64,000 nucleotides of DNA from Nocardioides ganghwensis (GCF_014779655.1 NZ_JACXYX010000009.1:1-64000), one strand, 5' to 3'; shown: positions 7,300 to 15,571, counted from the first letter of the stretch. The notes: generated by a model not told the origin, from the sequence alone. Numbers and translations are program-made.

Positions 7300-8727
7300 A
7301 TGCAGTGGCTGCAGCGATCAGTCGGGGTGGCGATCATCGGCACGGCCGCCCTGGGTGCGGTGATCCTGTGGGTGGCCGTTGCCTCCAGCGACCCGGAGGT
7401 CGGCCGGTCCCCGGACGAGGGCGTCCTCTTCGGCATCTGGCGCGTCTTCTACGACACCGAGATGCCGTCCCCGCGGGTGCTGCTCGCCGCGGTGGGCGTG
7501 GCCCTGCTGCTGGCCGCCGGCGTGGCGGGCCTCGAACGTCGCCTGCTGACCCGGGCCCGGCGCAGCGAGGACGGCAACCGGATGCCGCTGGCCCCGAAGC
7601 TCGTCATGGCCGAGACCCGCGGCCAGTACGCCGGACCCGTCACGATCACCGTCCTCATCCCGGCGCACAACGAGGAGGGGTGCATCACCCAGACCCTCGA
7701 CTCGCTCCTCGCGCAGTCGCCACCGCCGGCGCGGATCGTGGTCGTGGCCGACAACTGCACCGACGGCACCGTACGGCTGGCTCGCGCGGCGGGCGTCGAG
7801 GTGTTCGAGACCGTCGACAACCGGCACAAGAAGGCCGGCGGCCTCAACCAGGCGCTGCGCGAGATCCTGCCGGGCCAGGGCGACAACGACTGCGTGATGG
7901 TGATGGACGCCGACACCACGCTGGACCCGGGGTTCCTCGCGGGGGCGACCCGGCGACTCACCGACGACCGCGCGCTGATGGCGGTCGGCGGCCTCTTCTA
8001 CGGCGAGGACGGTTTCGGCCTGATCGGTCAGTTCCAGCGCAACGAGTACACCCGCTACCAGCGCGACCTGCGCCGCCGCCGCGGCCGCGTCTTCGTGCTG
8101 ACCGGCACCGCCTCGGTGTTCCGCCCGCGCGCGCTGCGGGCGGTCGCCGACGAGCGCGGCAAGATCCTGCCCGGCGTCCCCGGCGACGTCTACGACACGG
8201 TCGCCCTCACCGAGGACAACGAGCTGACCATCGCGCTCAAGACCCTCGGCGCCCTCATGGTCTCCCCGCGCGAGTGCACGGTCGTCACCGAGGTGATGCC
8301 GACGTGGAGCGCGTTGTGGGCCCAGCGCCTGCGGTGGCAGCGGGGTGCACTCGAGAACCTCGGCGCGTACGGCCTGCGCCCCCAGACCTTCCGCTACTGG
8401 ATGCAGCAGCTCGGCATCGGCTACGGCGTCATCGCCCTCGGGTCCTACCTGCTCCTCATCGTCCTGATGGTGCTGGCGACCTCGACCTGGGTGTGGTTCC
8501 CGTTCTGGATCGGCATCGGCCTCGTCTTCACGCTCGAGCGCGTGGTCACCGTCTGGCGCGGGGGCTGGAGGGCCCGGCTGCTCGGACTCTCGCTCTTCCC
8601 GGAGCTCTTCTACGCGATGTTCCTCAACGTGGTCTACGTCAAGGGCATCTGGGACCTCACGATGGCCCGCGAGGCGGACTGGAAGCACGTCGTCCAGCCC
8701 GACTCCGGCGTCCGGACGGGAGCCTGA
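7300..8727 (+). CDS. Processive family 2 glycosyltransferase, membrane-integral
   Basis: 475 residues. Two N-terminal membrane segments (about 6-28 and 64-85) precede a GT-A domain with LIPAHNEEG, VVADNCTDGT and the DXD motif MDADTT. The QRLRWQRG motif of processive synthases (cellulose, hyaluronan and N-glycan types) follows. At least three C-terminal membrane segments come next. It should polymerise and export a polysaccharide from a nucleotide sugar; the sugar cannot be told from sequence. A TAGGAGG ribosome site lies upstream of the ATG. It sits between a c-di-GMP protein and a one-segment membrane protein. No PilZ domain is visible in the protein. Confidence 0.85.
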   Translation: MQWLQRSVGVAIIGTAALGAVILWVAVASSDPEVGRSPDEGVLFGIWRVFYDTEMPSPRVLLAAVGVALLLAAGVAGLERRLLTRARRSEDGNRMPLAPKLVMAETRGQYAGPVTITVLIPAHNEEGCITQTLDSLLAQSPPPARIVVVADNCTDGTVRLARAAGVEVFETVDNRHKKAGGLNQALREILPGQGDNDCVMVMDADTTLDPGFLAGATRRLTDDRALMAVGGLFYGEDGFGLIGQFQRNEYTRYQRDLRRRRGRVFVLTGTASVFRPRALRAVADERGKILPGVPGDVYDTVALTEDNELTIALKTLGALMVSPRECTVVTEVMPTWSALWAQRLRWQRGALENLGAYGLRPQTFRYWMQQLGIGYGVIALGSYLLLIVLMVLATSTWVWFPFWIGIGLVFTLERVVTVWRGGWRARLLGLSLFPELFYAMFLNVVYVKGIWDLTMAREADWKHVVQPDSGVRTGA

Positions 8728-8728
8728 C

Positions 8729-8956
8729 GTGGTCGCTGCGCCCACAGCCGTCGTCCCGATGGGCGTGCTGCTCCCCGACAGCATCCTCCGCAACGAGCTC
8801 ATCGCCGTCCTCGCGGCCTTCGTGGCGATCAACACGATCGTCTACGTGACCCTCGCCGTGGCGAAGATCCTGCCGAAGCTCTACCTGCGGGACCACCTCA
8901 GTGCGCGCAACCGGCGCTCGGAGACGCGCAGCATCGACCCCGACGCACCGATCTGA
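8729..8956 (+). CDS. Small single-pass membrane protein after the glycosyltransferase
   Basis: 75 residues from the GTG at 8729, one base after the glycosyltransferase stop; an ATG at 8759 is an alternative. One clear membrane segment (about 25-52: LIAVLAAFVAINTIVYVTLAVA) is followed by a charged tail. No domain is recognised. The tight spacing argues for co-translation with the synthase, possibly as an assembly or stability subunit. Confidence 0.6.
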   Translation: MVAAPTAVVPMGVLLPDSILRNELIAVLAAFVAINTIVYVTLAVAKILPKLYLRDHLSARNRRSETRSIDPDAPI

Positions 8957-9001
8957 CGCCGGCTGGGGCTCAGGACCTGAAAGGACACTCCGACAAGCGA
9001 T

Positions 9002-9014
9002 TAGGTAATTCCTA
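9002..9014. promoter_or_regulatory. Inverted repeat TAGG-N5-CCTA upstream of the TauE/SafE gene
   Basis: TAGGTAATTCCTA pairs at five of six positions and lies in an unusually AT-rich island (about 9000-9037) 53 bases before the start codon. It is followed by TGTACTTTAGT, which offers a -10. It looks like a repressor site; Rrf2-type sulfur regulators use sites of this general look, but that link is only an inference. Confidence 0.4.
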
Positions 9015-9066
9015 TCAACACACTGTACTTTAGTGACATCGTCCTGGTCCCCGCGGAGGAGTCACC

Positions 9067-9969
9067 GTGCAGAAGCTCGTCATGTTCGCCCTCGTGGGCG
9101 TCGCCGCCCAGCTCGTCGACGGCAGCCTCGGGATGGCGTACGGCGTCACGTCCACGACGCTGCTGCTCATGATCGGCACCAACCCGGCGATGGCCTCGGC
9201 GATGGTGCAGCTCGCCCAGCTCGGCACCACCGCCGCGTCCGGCATCGCCCACCACTCCTTCGGCAACGTCGACTGGCGCGTCGTGCGCAACATCGCGGTC
9301 CCGGGCGCGATCGGCGCGTTCGTCGGCGCCACGCTGCTGGTCAACATGCCGGTCGACCTGGCCAAGGTCGTCATGTCCGTGCTGCTCCTCGGTCTCGGCT
9401 CCTACCTCCTGGTGCGGTTCACGGTGAAGGGCTTCGACTCCAGCCGGGTGGGGCAGCCTGTCGGTCGCCGGTTCCTCGTGCCGCTCGGCGGCGTGGCCGG
9501 CTTCGTCGACGCGACCGCCGGTGGCGGCTGGGGCCCGATCGGCACCCCGGCGCTGCTCGCCAACGGCCGGATGGAGCCGCGCAAGGTCATCGGCTCGGTC
9601 AGCACCTCGGAGTTCGTGGTCACCCTCGCCGCCTCGATCGGCTTCCTCACCGCCCTCGGCTTCGCCGGCATCCAGTGGCAGATCGTCGTCGGCCTGCTCA
9701 TCGGCGGCGTGGTCGTGGCTCCCTTCGCCGCGATGCTGGTCAAGGTCATCCCCGCGCGGATGCTCGGCTCCCTGGTCGGCGGCCTGATCGTGCTGACCAA
9801 CACCCGTACGCTCGTCAACGCCGACCTGGTCACGGTGCCCGGGGGCGTCGCGCTCGGCCTCTACGTCGCGATCGCCGCGGTCTGGGGCTTCGCGGTGAGC
9901 CACTCGTGGCGCGCCCACAAGGCCGACACCGCCGAGCTCGCGGCTGCGCCGGAGCGCGTCGCGGCCTGA
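9067..9969 (+). CDS. TauE/SafE (DUF81) family membrane transporter
   Basis: 300 residues, about eight membrane segments, in the family that exports sulfite, sulfoacetate and other small sulfur or organic anions. Seen in the sequence: the N-terminal [19 protein letters not shown] with its glycine-rich first helix, and the matching second-half repeat [19 protein letters not shown], the hallmark of the family. The GTG at 9067 has a GGAGG site 6-7 bases upstream. It stands alone between the glycosyltransferase group and pckG and has its own AT-rich promoter, suggesting separate regulation. The substrate is unknown. Confidence 0.85.
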   Translation: MQKLVMFALVGVAAQLVDGSLGMAYGVTSTTLLLMIGTNPAMASAMVQLAQLGTTAASGIAHHSFGNVDWRVVRNIAVPGAIGAFVGATLLVNMPVDLAKVVMSVLLLGLGSYLLVRFTVKGFDSSRVGQPVGRRFLVPLGGVAGFVDATAGGGWGPIGTPALLANGRMEPRKVIGSVSTSEFVVTLAASIGFLTALGFAGIQWQIVVGLLIGGVVVAPFAAMLVKVIPARMLGSLVGGLIVLTNTRTLVNADLVTVPGGVALGLYVAIAAVWGFAVSHSWRAHKADTAELAAAPERVAA

Positions 9970-10037
9970 CCCCCGACGACGATCCCTTCCGTCGAGGATC
10001 GACGGAAGTCGGGTACCGGAAGGTAGCGAGACCCGCG

Positions 10038-10051
10038 TCACACGTCTGTGA
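10038..10051. promoter_or_regulatory. Inverted repeat TCACA-N4-TGTGA upstream of pckG
   Basis: Perfect 5-bp arms with a 4-base spacer, about 100 bases before the pckG ATG. A TAGCGT box (10084-10089) could be the -10. The arms resemble CRP-type half-sites, but in reversed orientation (TCACA...TGTGA rather than TGTGA...TCACA), so the binding protein is unknown. Confidence 0.35.
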
Positions 10052-10154
10052 TCGATCCAATATGTCCGGCCGTGCACACGCCGCTAGCGTCCCCGCAAGT
10101 CGCCGACAACGAGGCCGCGCGAACCAGCCGCTACGCACGCTGAAGGAAACGGTC

Positions 10155-12002
10155 ATGACCGCAACGATCGACACCCAGACGACCCCGCCGACCACCCACC
10201 CGGGCATCCTCGCCTGGGTCACCGAGGTCGCCGAGCTGACCCAGCCCGCCTCGATCCACTGGTGCACCGGCTCCGACGAGGAGTGGGCGCAGCTCACCGC
10301 CTCCCTCGAGGCGACCGGGACGTTCACCCGCCTCAACCCCGAGGTCATGCCCAACTCGTTCCACGCCGCGTCCGACCCCACCGACGTCGCCCGCGTCGAG
10401 GACCGCACCTACATCTGCTCGGTCGACGAGCGCGACGCCGGACCCACCAACAACTGGATGGACCCGGAGAAGATGAAGGAGCTCATGCGCGGGCTCTACG
10501 CCGGGTGCATGCAGGGCCGGACGATGTACGTCATCCCGTTCGTCATGGGCCACCTCGACGCCGAGCACCCGATGTTCGGCATCGAGATCACCGACTCCGC
10601 CTACGTCACGGTCTCGATGCGCGTGATGGCCCGCATGGGCACCGACGTGCTGCGTCGGATCGAGGAGCTCGAGGCCGCCGGCGACGACCCCCAGTGGGTC
10701 CCCGCCCTCCACTCCGTCGGCATGCCGCTCGAGCCCGGCCAGGCCGACGTCGCGTGGCCGTGCAACGACACCAAGTACATCGTGCAGTTCCCCGAGGAGC
10801 GGATGATCTGGAGCTTCGGCTCCGGCTACGGCGGCAACGCCCTGCTCGGCAAGAAGTGCTACGCGCTGCGCATCGCCTCGGTCATGGCGCGCGACGAGGG
10901 CTGGCTCGCCGAGCACATGCTGATCCTCAAGCTCACCTCGCCCCAGGGCGTCACCAAGTATGTCGCCGCCGCCTTCCCGAGCGCGTGCGGCAAGACCAAC
11001 CTGGCCATGCTCAAGCCGACGATCCCCGGCTGGAAGGTCGAGGCCATCGGCGACGACATCGCCTGGATGCGCATCGGTGAGGACGGCCGCCTCTGGGCGG
11101 TCAACCCGGAGTTCGGCTTCTTCGGCGTGGCCCCCGGCACCAACGAGCACACCAACCCCCACGCGATGGAGACCATCCGCAAGGGCAACTCGGTCTTCAC
11201 CAACGTGGCGCTCACCCCCGACGGCAACGTCTGGTGGGAGGGCCTGGAGAACACGCCGGCCGAGGCCACGAGCTGGAAGGGCGAGCGCTGGACCCCCGAG
11301 CTGGCCGAGGAGACCGGTGAGCTCTCCAGCCACGCCAACAGCCGCTACTGCACCCCGATCAAGCAGTGCTCCATCCTCGCCGACGAGTACGACGACCCGC
11401 GCGGTGTCCCGATCGACGCGATCCTCTTCGGTGGCCGTCGCAAGACGACGATCCCGCTGGTGACCGAGGCCCGCGACTGGAACCACGGCACCTTCATGGG
11501 CGCCACCCTCTCGTCGGAGACCACCGCTGCCGCGGTCGGCGCGGTCGGCGTGGTGCGCCGCGACCCGATGGCGATGCTGCCGTTCATCGGCTACAACGCC
11601 GGCGACTACTTCGGCCACTGGGTCGGCATCGGCAAGGACAACGACGCGGCCAAGCTGCCGAAGATCTTCTACGTCAACTGGTTCCGCCGCGGTGACGACG
11701 GTGGCTTCCTCTGGCCGGGCTTCGGCGAGAACAGCCGCGTCCTCAAGTGGGTCATCGAGCGCATCGACGGCCAGGCGGCCGCGGTCGAGACCCCGATCGG
11801 CCACGTCCCCGCGCCGGGCTCGCTCGACATCGACGGCCTGGACCTGACCGAGGACGAGCTCGCGAAGGCGCTCGCCGTCGACGTCGAGGAGTGGAAGGCC
11901 GAGCTGCCGCAGATCGAGGAGTGGTTCGAGAAGTTCGGCGACGACCTCCCCGCCGTGCTCTGGAGCGAGCTCGACACGCTGAAGGCCCGCCTCGGCGCCT
12001 GA
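10155..12002 (+). CDS. pckG: Phosphoenolpyruvate carboxykinase (GTP)
   Basis: 615 residues, cytosolic. It catalyses oxaloacetate + GTP to PEP + GDP + CO2, the gluconeogenic/anaplerotic node. All signatures are canonical: [39 protein letters not shown] (K233, K234), LAEHML (H254), [13 protein letters not shown] with the reactive C278, GDDIAWM, and SRYCTP. The ATG at 10155 follows an AAGGA ribosome site. A strong terminator follows at 12024-12061. This copy is most likely the housekeeping enzyme; the copy at 3125-4963 is the divergent one. Confidence 0.95.
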   Translation: MTATIDTQTTPPTTHPGILAWVTEVAELTQPASIHWCTGSDEEWAQLTASLEATGTFTRLNPEVMPNSFHAASDPTDVARVEDRTYICSVDERDAGPTNNWMDPEKMKELMRGLYAGCMQGRTMYVIPFVMGHLDAEHPMFGIEITDSAYVTVSMRVMARMGTDVLRRIEELEAAGDDPQWVPALHSVGMPLEPGQADVAWPCNDTKYIVQFPEERMIWSFGSGYGGNALLGKKCYALRIASVMARDEGWLAEHMLILKLTSPQGVTKYVAAAFPSACGKTNLAMLKPTIPGWKVEAIGDDIAWMRIGEDGRLWAVNPEFGFFGVAPGTNEHTNPHAMETIRKGNSVFTNVALTPDGNVWWEGLENTPAEATSWKGERWTPELAEETGELSSHANSRYCTPIKQCSILADEYDDPRGVPIDAILFGGRRKTTIPLVTEARDWNHGTFMGATLSSETTAAAVGAVGVVRRDPMAMLPFIGYNAGDYFGHWVGIGKDNDAAKLPKIFYVNWFRRGDDGGFLWPGFGENSRVLKWVIERIDGQAAAVETPIGHVPAPGSLDIDGLDLTEDELAKALAVDVEEWKAELPQIEEWFEKFGDDLPAVLWSELDTLKARLGA

Positions 12003-12023
12003 TCGCCGGCGCGTCACGTGCCA

Positions 12024-12061
12024 GGACCCGCCCCTCCCGTCGTACGAGGAGGGGCGGGTCC
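12024..12061 (+). terminator. Intrinsic terminator after pckG
   Basis: A 14-bp perfect stem (GGACCCGCCCCTCC paired with GGAGGGGCGGGTCC) with a 10-base loop, 21 bases after the stop. No T-run follows, as is usual at this GC content. Confidence 0.75.
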
Positions 12062-12142
12062 AGCCGATTTCGTCCCATGATGACGGGGGCGCGTGTGGCA
12101 CCATCCTCCCCACGGGGACATCGGTCGAGCGGAGGATGTGCC

Positions 12143-13144
12143 ATGCCCTTGGGGCCGCAGGAGCGGATCGTCTTCGAGGAGCAGTCGACCCCCCTCTACG
12201 AGGAGATCGTCGCCTCCGGGGGCATCGACGCCACGGACAGGCGCATCGCCGCGCGTGGTGAGCTGCACGCCGCCTTCGAGCTGCTCGTCGACGTCGGCCT
12301 CGTGTCCCGCAGCGACGACGGCCTCACGTGGCGCGCCGTGGACCCGGCGGCCGTCCAGGCGCAGGTCGTGGCCCCGCTCGGCCAGCAGGGCGCCGAGCTG
12401 ATCGCCGAGTCGGCCCACTGGGCTCAGGCCTTCAGCACGCTGTCGCACGCGTGGCGGCGCTCGCCGAGCGCCGTCGGCGGACCGTTCGCGGAGATCCGCG
12501 GTGAGACCATCGCCAACTTCCTCGCCTCGATGGTGAGCGAGGCCGAGGAGGAGCTGCTCACGGCCCAGCCCCAGGACCGGCGAGGAGTCAAGCAGCTGGG
12601 TGAGGCGGGCGCTCGCGAGATCGCCGCCCTCCGGCGCGGGGTCAAGATGCGTACGCTCTACCAGCACGCGGCCCGGCGCGGCGCCGACACCCGCAAGTAC
12701 GTCTCCGCGGTGACCGCCGAGGGGGCCGAGGTCCGGACGCTCGACGAGTTCTTCAACCGGCTCATCGTGGTCGACCGCCGGATCGCCATCATCCCCAGCC
12801 ACCAGGGCCTCAACGTCGCGATGGTGATCAGCGAGCCGTCCATGGTGGGCTACCTCGTCGACATGTTCGAGCGCCACTGGGAGCGCGCCAGGCCGTTCAC
12901 GAGCAGCGAGACCTCACTCATGCGCGACATCGCCGCCGAGCAGCGTGCGATGACGATCCGGATGCTCCTCGAGGGACGGGCCGACCCGGCGGGCGCCAAG
13001 CGACTCGGGGTCAGCCCGCGCACCTACGCCGCCTACGTCGCGGACCTGAAGAACGAGTTCGAGGTGGAGACGCGCTTCCAGCTCGGCTACGAGATGGGCA
13101 AGCGCGGCATCTCCGGCCGCGAGACCGACGCCTCGGCCGACTGA
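12143..13144 (+). CDS. TrmB/LuxR-like transcriptional regulator with phospholipase D-like sensor domain
   Basis: 333 residues. The ATG at 12143 has a perfect GGAGG 7 bases upstream. An N-terminal winged-helix-like segment (about 1-85) is followed by a middle domain (about 115-250) with the pattern of TrmB/PLD-like sensor domains (RRGVKMRTLYQ, AEVRTLDEFFNRLIVVDRRIAII, then ...VAMVIS). A C-terminal helix-turn-helix (GRADPAGAKRLGVSPRTYAAYVADL) completes it. Regulators of this build are common in actinomycetes and their signals are generally unknown. It converges on a gene for a 58-residue secreted peptide (13328-13504), suggesting that the peptide and the regulator belong to one circuit. This pairing is inference. 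Confidence 0.7.
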   Translation: MPLGPQERIVFEEQSTPLYEEIVASGGIDATDRRIAARGELHAAFELLVDVGLVSRSDDGLTWRAVDPAAVQAQVVAPLGQQGAELIAESAHWAQAFSTLSHAWRRSPSAVGGPFAEIRGETIANFLASMVSEAEEELLTAQPQDRRGVKQLGEAGAREIAALRRGVKMRTLYQHAARRGADTRKYVSAVTAEGAEVRTLDEFFNRLIVVDRRIAIIPSHQGLNVAMVISEPSMVGYLVDMFERHWERARPFTSSETSLMRDIAAEQRAMTIRMLLEGRADPAGAKRLGVSPRTYAAYVADLKNEFEVETRFQLGYEMGKRGISGRETDASAD

Positions 13145-13190
13145 CTGCTGCGCGGCTGGCGGACACGCCGGGAGGCGGGAGAAAGAGGAC

Positions 13191-13222
13191 GAGGGCAGCA
13201 GCTCCGAAAAGCTGCTGCCCTC
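13191..13222 (+). terminator. Intrinsic terminator after the regulator gene
   Basis: A 13-bp perfect stem (GAGGGCAGCAGCT paired with AGCTGCTGCCCTC) with a CCGAAA loop, 46 bases after the stop. The symmetric stem could also terminate the peptide transcript coming the other way. Confidence 0.8.
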
Positions 13223-13327
13223 GCTGCCAGGACTCGCCTGTGGGGGAGGCTGCCGGACCAAACTCGTGGGGGGTTGAGGGGTCCGGGTCCCGGCACTTTC
13301 ACTGCGTGCACATCATGGCACGTCCGA

Positions 13328-13504
13328 TCAGCGGAAGTTCTTCTTGTAGCCCCAGGTGGTGTCGATGGACTGCGTGCTGCCGCCCTTTACCTTGTAGCCC
13401 CACGTGGTGTCGACGGCGTTGGCAGGGCCAGCCCCGATGCCGACGAATCCGAGCCCGAGCGCGGCCACGAGGGCGGCGGCGGCGATGCGGCGTACAGGGG
13501 TCAT
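13328..13504 (-). CDS. Small secreted peptide with duplicated DTTWGYK motif
   Basis: 58 codons, ATG at 13504, with GAGGTG about 8-13 bases upstream as a good ribosome site. The first 30 residues form a classic Sec signal peptide (MTPVRR, then an Ala/Leu-rich core, ending GPANA). Predicted cleavage after Ala30 leaves a 28-residue peptide beginning VDTTWGYK. The same motif recurs 16 residues later as IDTTWGYK, and the peptide ends KKNFR. The mature part is basic and has no cysteine. I know of no established function; it could be a signal, a RiPP-like precursor or a surface peptide. It lies between tRNA-Ser and the convergent regulator gene. It is too short for ordinary gene callers and may be missed. 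Confidence 0.75.
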   Translation of the reverse strand: MTPVRRIAAAALVAALGLGFVGIGAGPANAVDTTWGYKVKGGSTQSIDTTWGYKKNFR

Positions 13505-13594
13505 TGCTCTTCACCTCAGTTGTGTCACAGGGGATGACCGGATCATTGTCTCCCAGCCTCCGTCGCCACGTCGCGCCGATGCGGCTGCAGGTCT

Positions 13595-13621
13595 GTGCAT
13601 TGCAGGTTCTTGCAAATGCAC
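13595..13621. promoter_or_regulatory. Inverted repeat upstream of the peptide gene
   Basis: GTGCATTGCA and TGCAAATGCAC are near-perfect inverted arms (one extra base in the second) separated by 6 bases. The repeat lies about 90-117 bases upstream of the peptide start. It could be a binding site for the neighbouring regulator; no direct evidence is visible. Confidence 0.4.
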
Positions 13622-13636
13622 GCAGGGAGGCCGGTG

Positions 13637-13664
13637 TCGGCCCCCTCCTGCAGGAGGGGGCCGA
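13637..13664 (-). terminator. Hairpin terminator of tRNA-Ser(GCU)
   Basis: A perfect 28-base palindrome (TCGGCCCCCTCC, central TGCA, then its complement) begins 6 bases past the tRNA 3' end on the minus strand. It isolates the tRNA transcript from the peptide gene downstream. Confidence 0.7.
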
Positions 13665-13670
13665 TCGTGG

Positions 13671-13761
13671 CGGAGGCGGAGGGATTTGAACCCTCGATGG
13701 GGTTTTAGCCCCAAACCCGCTTAGCAGGCGGGCGCCATAGACCGGACTAGGCGACGCCTCC
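13671..13761 (-). tRNA. tRNA-Ser (anticodon GCU)
   Basis: A 91-base class II tRNA on the minus strand. The acceptor is GGAGGCG/CGCCTCC, the anticodon loop CTGCTAA gives GCU, the long variable arm contains GGGGCTAAAACCCC, and the T-loop is GGTTCAAATCC. The discriminator is G and no CCA is encoded. Confidence 0.95.
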
Positions 13762-13824
13762 ATGCCCGTCGAGTGCCGGGCGCACAGAAGGTTACAAGGC
13801 GCGGCGGGCCTGCGCCGAATCAGG

Positions 13825-14286
13825 TCACCACTTGCGCAGGCCGTGGCCGCGCTGGAGGTGCTCCTGGATGTCACGCACGAACGCCTCGCGGTCGACGGCG
13901 AGCATCTCGACGGGGATCGTCGTGGTGCGACCGTCGCGCAGGCGCAGCACCACGACGGGCGCGTCGGCGATCGTGGTGGTGACGGCGTCCTCGACGTCCT
14001 TCCAGCGGCCGGTGGCCGCGCCGACCCCACGTACCCACTGCACCCGGTAGCCCTCGGCGGTGAGCCGGACGACCCAGCCCCTCTGCCGCCAGGTCCACCA
14101 GGTCGCGGTCAGCACCACCACCGTGAGGAGCACCGGCACCAGCAGGAACACGGTGTGCAGGTCGAGGACCGCGATCAGCAGCGTGCTCACCAGGATCAGC
14201 GCGGCGACGGCGACCAGCACCACGCCCAGCAGGCGCGCGGCGATGGCCGGGGCGAGGCGGTGGACGGTGGCGGGCTCGGACGTCAC
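13825..14286 (-). CDS. Membrane protein with PH-like domain
   Basis: 153 residues from a GTG at 14286; the open frame extends further upstream into the tRNA region, which cannot be coding. Two adjacent membrane segments (about 18-66) are followed by a soluble domain of about 85 residues. Its strand pattern (WVVRLTAEGYRVQWVRGVG...WKDVEDAV...VVVLRLRDGRTTTIPVEML) fits the bacterial PH-like family seen in actinobacteria. Function is unknown. The start is uncertain because no Shine-Dalgarno is evident. It is the only gene between tRNA-Ser(GCU) and tRNA-Ser(UGA). Confidence 0.65.
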   Translation of the reverse strand: MTSEPATVHRLAPAIAARLLGVVLVAVAALILVSTLLIAVLDLHTVFLLVPVLLTVVVLTATWWTWRQRGWVVRLTAEGYRVQWVRGVGAATGRWKDVEDAVTTTIADAPVVVLRLRDGRTTTIPVEMLAVDREAFVRDIQEHLQRGHGLRKW

Positions 14287-14367
14287 GCGGGAGATTTCAT
14301 CACGTGCGGGCGGGGCCGAACCTGTTGGGTAGAGTCCCGCGGTGTGCGGCGCCCCGGCGTCGTACGA

Positions 14368-14452
14368 GGAGGGGTGCCGGAGCGGCCGATCGGAACCGCC
14401 TTGAAAGCGGTCGTAGGGAGACCTACCGCGGGTTCGAATCCCGCCCCCTCTG
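14368..14452 (+). tRNA. tRNA-Ser (anticodon UGA)
   Basis: An 85-base class II tRNA. The acceptor is GGAGGGG/CCCCTCT (G1:U72 wobble), the anticodon loop CTTGAAA gives UGA, the variable arm is GTAGGGAGACCTAC, the T-loop is GGTTCGAATCC, and the discriminator is G. A TAGAGT box 31 bases upstream may be the -10. Confidence 0.93.
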
Positions 14453-14496
14453 CAGAGCATGAGCGAAGCGAAGGCTCCGCAGAGGCATCTTGAGCC

Positions 14497-14590
14497 TGAG
14501 CGAAGCGACCCGCGGGGGCGTCGGCCGGGCGTGGCGGCTGCAGAGCATGAGCGAAGCGACCCGCGGGGGCGTCGGCCGGGCGTGGCGGCT
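14497..14590. repeat. Tandem repeat, two 43-base copies with 51-base period
   Basis: Identical 43-base copies at 14497-14539 and 14548-14590 begin TGAGCGAAGCGACCCGCGGG and end GGGCGTGGCGGCT. A third fragment, TGAGCGAAGCGA, starts at 14460. The array fills the space between tRNA-Ser(UGA) and the nucleotidyltransferase gene, and its last bases form part of that gene's TAG stop codon (14589-14591). Confidence 0.85.
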
Positions 14591-15488
14591 ACCGGGGGCG
14601 CGGCGACTGCCAGTAGGCCAGGTGCGAGCGGTGCAGCCAGTCGTCGACCCAGTCCCGGTCGGGCTGCGGTGGCAGGTCCGAGCTGTCGCGGAGCTCCTCC
14701 AGCCGCCGCTCGGCGTCACCCACCGCGGCGACGACCTCGTCGAGCCCGAGGTCACCGCGGCGGACGGCGCGGAGGCGGGACAGGTCCGGCTCGGGCACGG
14801 GCAGGGTGATCCGCCCGGTCGTGAGCAGCTCGACACCCTGCACGCCGAGACGGAGCGCGTGCATGGCGAACTTGGTGTCGTAGCCGTGCACGGCGACGAG
14901 CTCGGGCCGATTGGTGAGGGCGCCGACCTCGCCGGTCATGGCCTGCTTCTGCGAGCGGAGGTAGCCGAGGAACCGCTCCGCCGCCAGCCGGGAGACGAAC
15001 CGGTGGGCGTTGGCCACGAGCTCTGCTCCCACCTCGTTGCGGAGGACGACCTCCTCGTCGGGCACGAACAGCGCCAGCAGCACGGTCGGGTTGCCGGCGA
15101 GCGCGAGGCGGCACCACTTGCGCGCGGAGTAGACCACGACGTCGAGGTCTCCCGCGCCGGAGCGGTTCGCAAGGCCACCGGGCCGGTCCCACACCGTGTG
15201 GCGCTGGTACTGCTCGAACTCGACCTCGCGGTCCGCGGAGTCGATCCCTCGCGGCACCCGCGCCAGGCCCGTCACGAACCGGGCCGGCTCGAGGCAGATG
15301 CCCATCTCGTCGCGGTCGTCCTGCCCGGTGATCGACGTGCCGTGCATCCCGGAGCCGACCTGGACGCGCAGGATCATCCCTGCCTCGGCGATCTCCCGGG
15401 CCTCCTCCGAGGCATGGGGGTGCGCGAAGCCGCTGGGCAGGGCGCGACTGCCCTCGATCACCACGACGTTCGACCGGGGCCTCGACAT
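14589..15488 (-). CDS. RlaP-type predicted nucleotidyltransferase
   Basis: 299 residues from the ATG at 15488; a GTG at 15512 is an alternative, and neither has a clear ribosome site. The polymerase-beta-like nucleotidyltransferase motif is visible near the N-terminus as GSGMHGTSITGQDDRDEMG, with the GS...DxD-type catalytic core. The remainder (QGVELLTTGRITLP, HGYDTKFAMHALRL) matches the family sometimes named RlaP for association with RNA ligases. No RNA ligase is adjacent here. It is divergent from moxR; the two starts are 84 bases apart. The substrate is unknown. Confidence 0.75.
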   Translation of the reverse strand: MSRPRSNVVVIEGSRALPSGFAHPHASEEAREIAEAGMILRVQVGSGMHGTSITGQDDRDEMGICLEPARFVTGLARVPRGIDSADREVEFEQYQRHTVWDRPGGLANRSGAGDLDVVVYSARKWCRLALAGNPTVLLALFVPDEEVVLRNEVGAELVANAHRFVSRLAAERFLGYLRSQKQAMTGEVGALTNRPELVAVHGYDTKFAMHALRLGVQGVELLTTGRITLPVPEPDLSRLRAVRRGDLGLDEVVAAVGDAERRLEELRDSSDLPPQPDRDWVDDWLHRSHLAYWQSPRPR

Positions 15489-15571
15489 GGGCAGAGCGTA
15501 CGGAGGTCGCACGGGTCCGGGCGACGTGATTGCGGTCAGGAGGCGTCGGCGACGACGGTTAGGCTCGCCCC

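Noticed and set aside
10131-12113. A 660-codon minus-strand open frame opposite pckG
   Set aside because: Shadow of pckG with the same low-complexity composition and no family resemblance.
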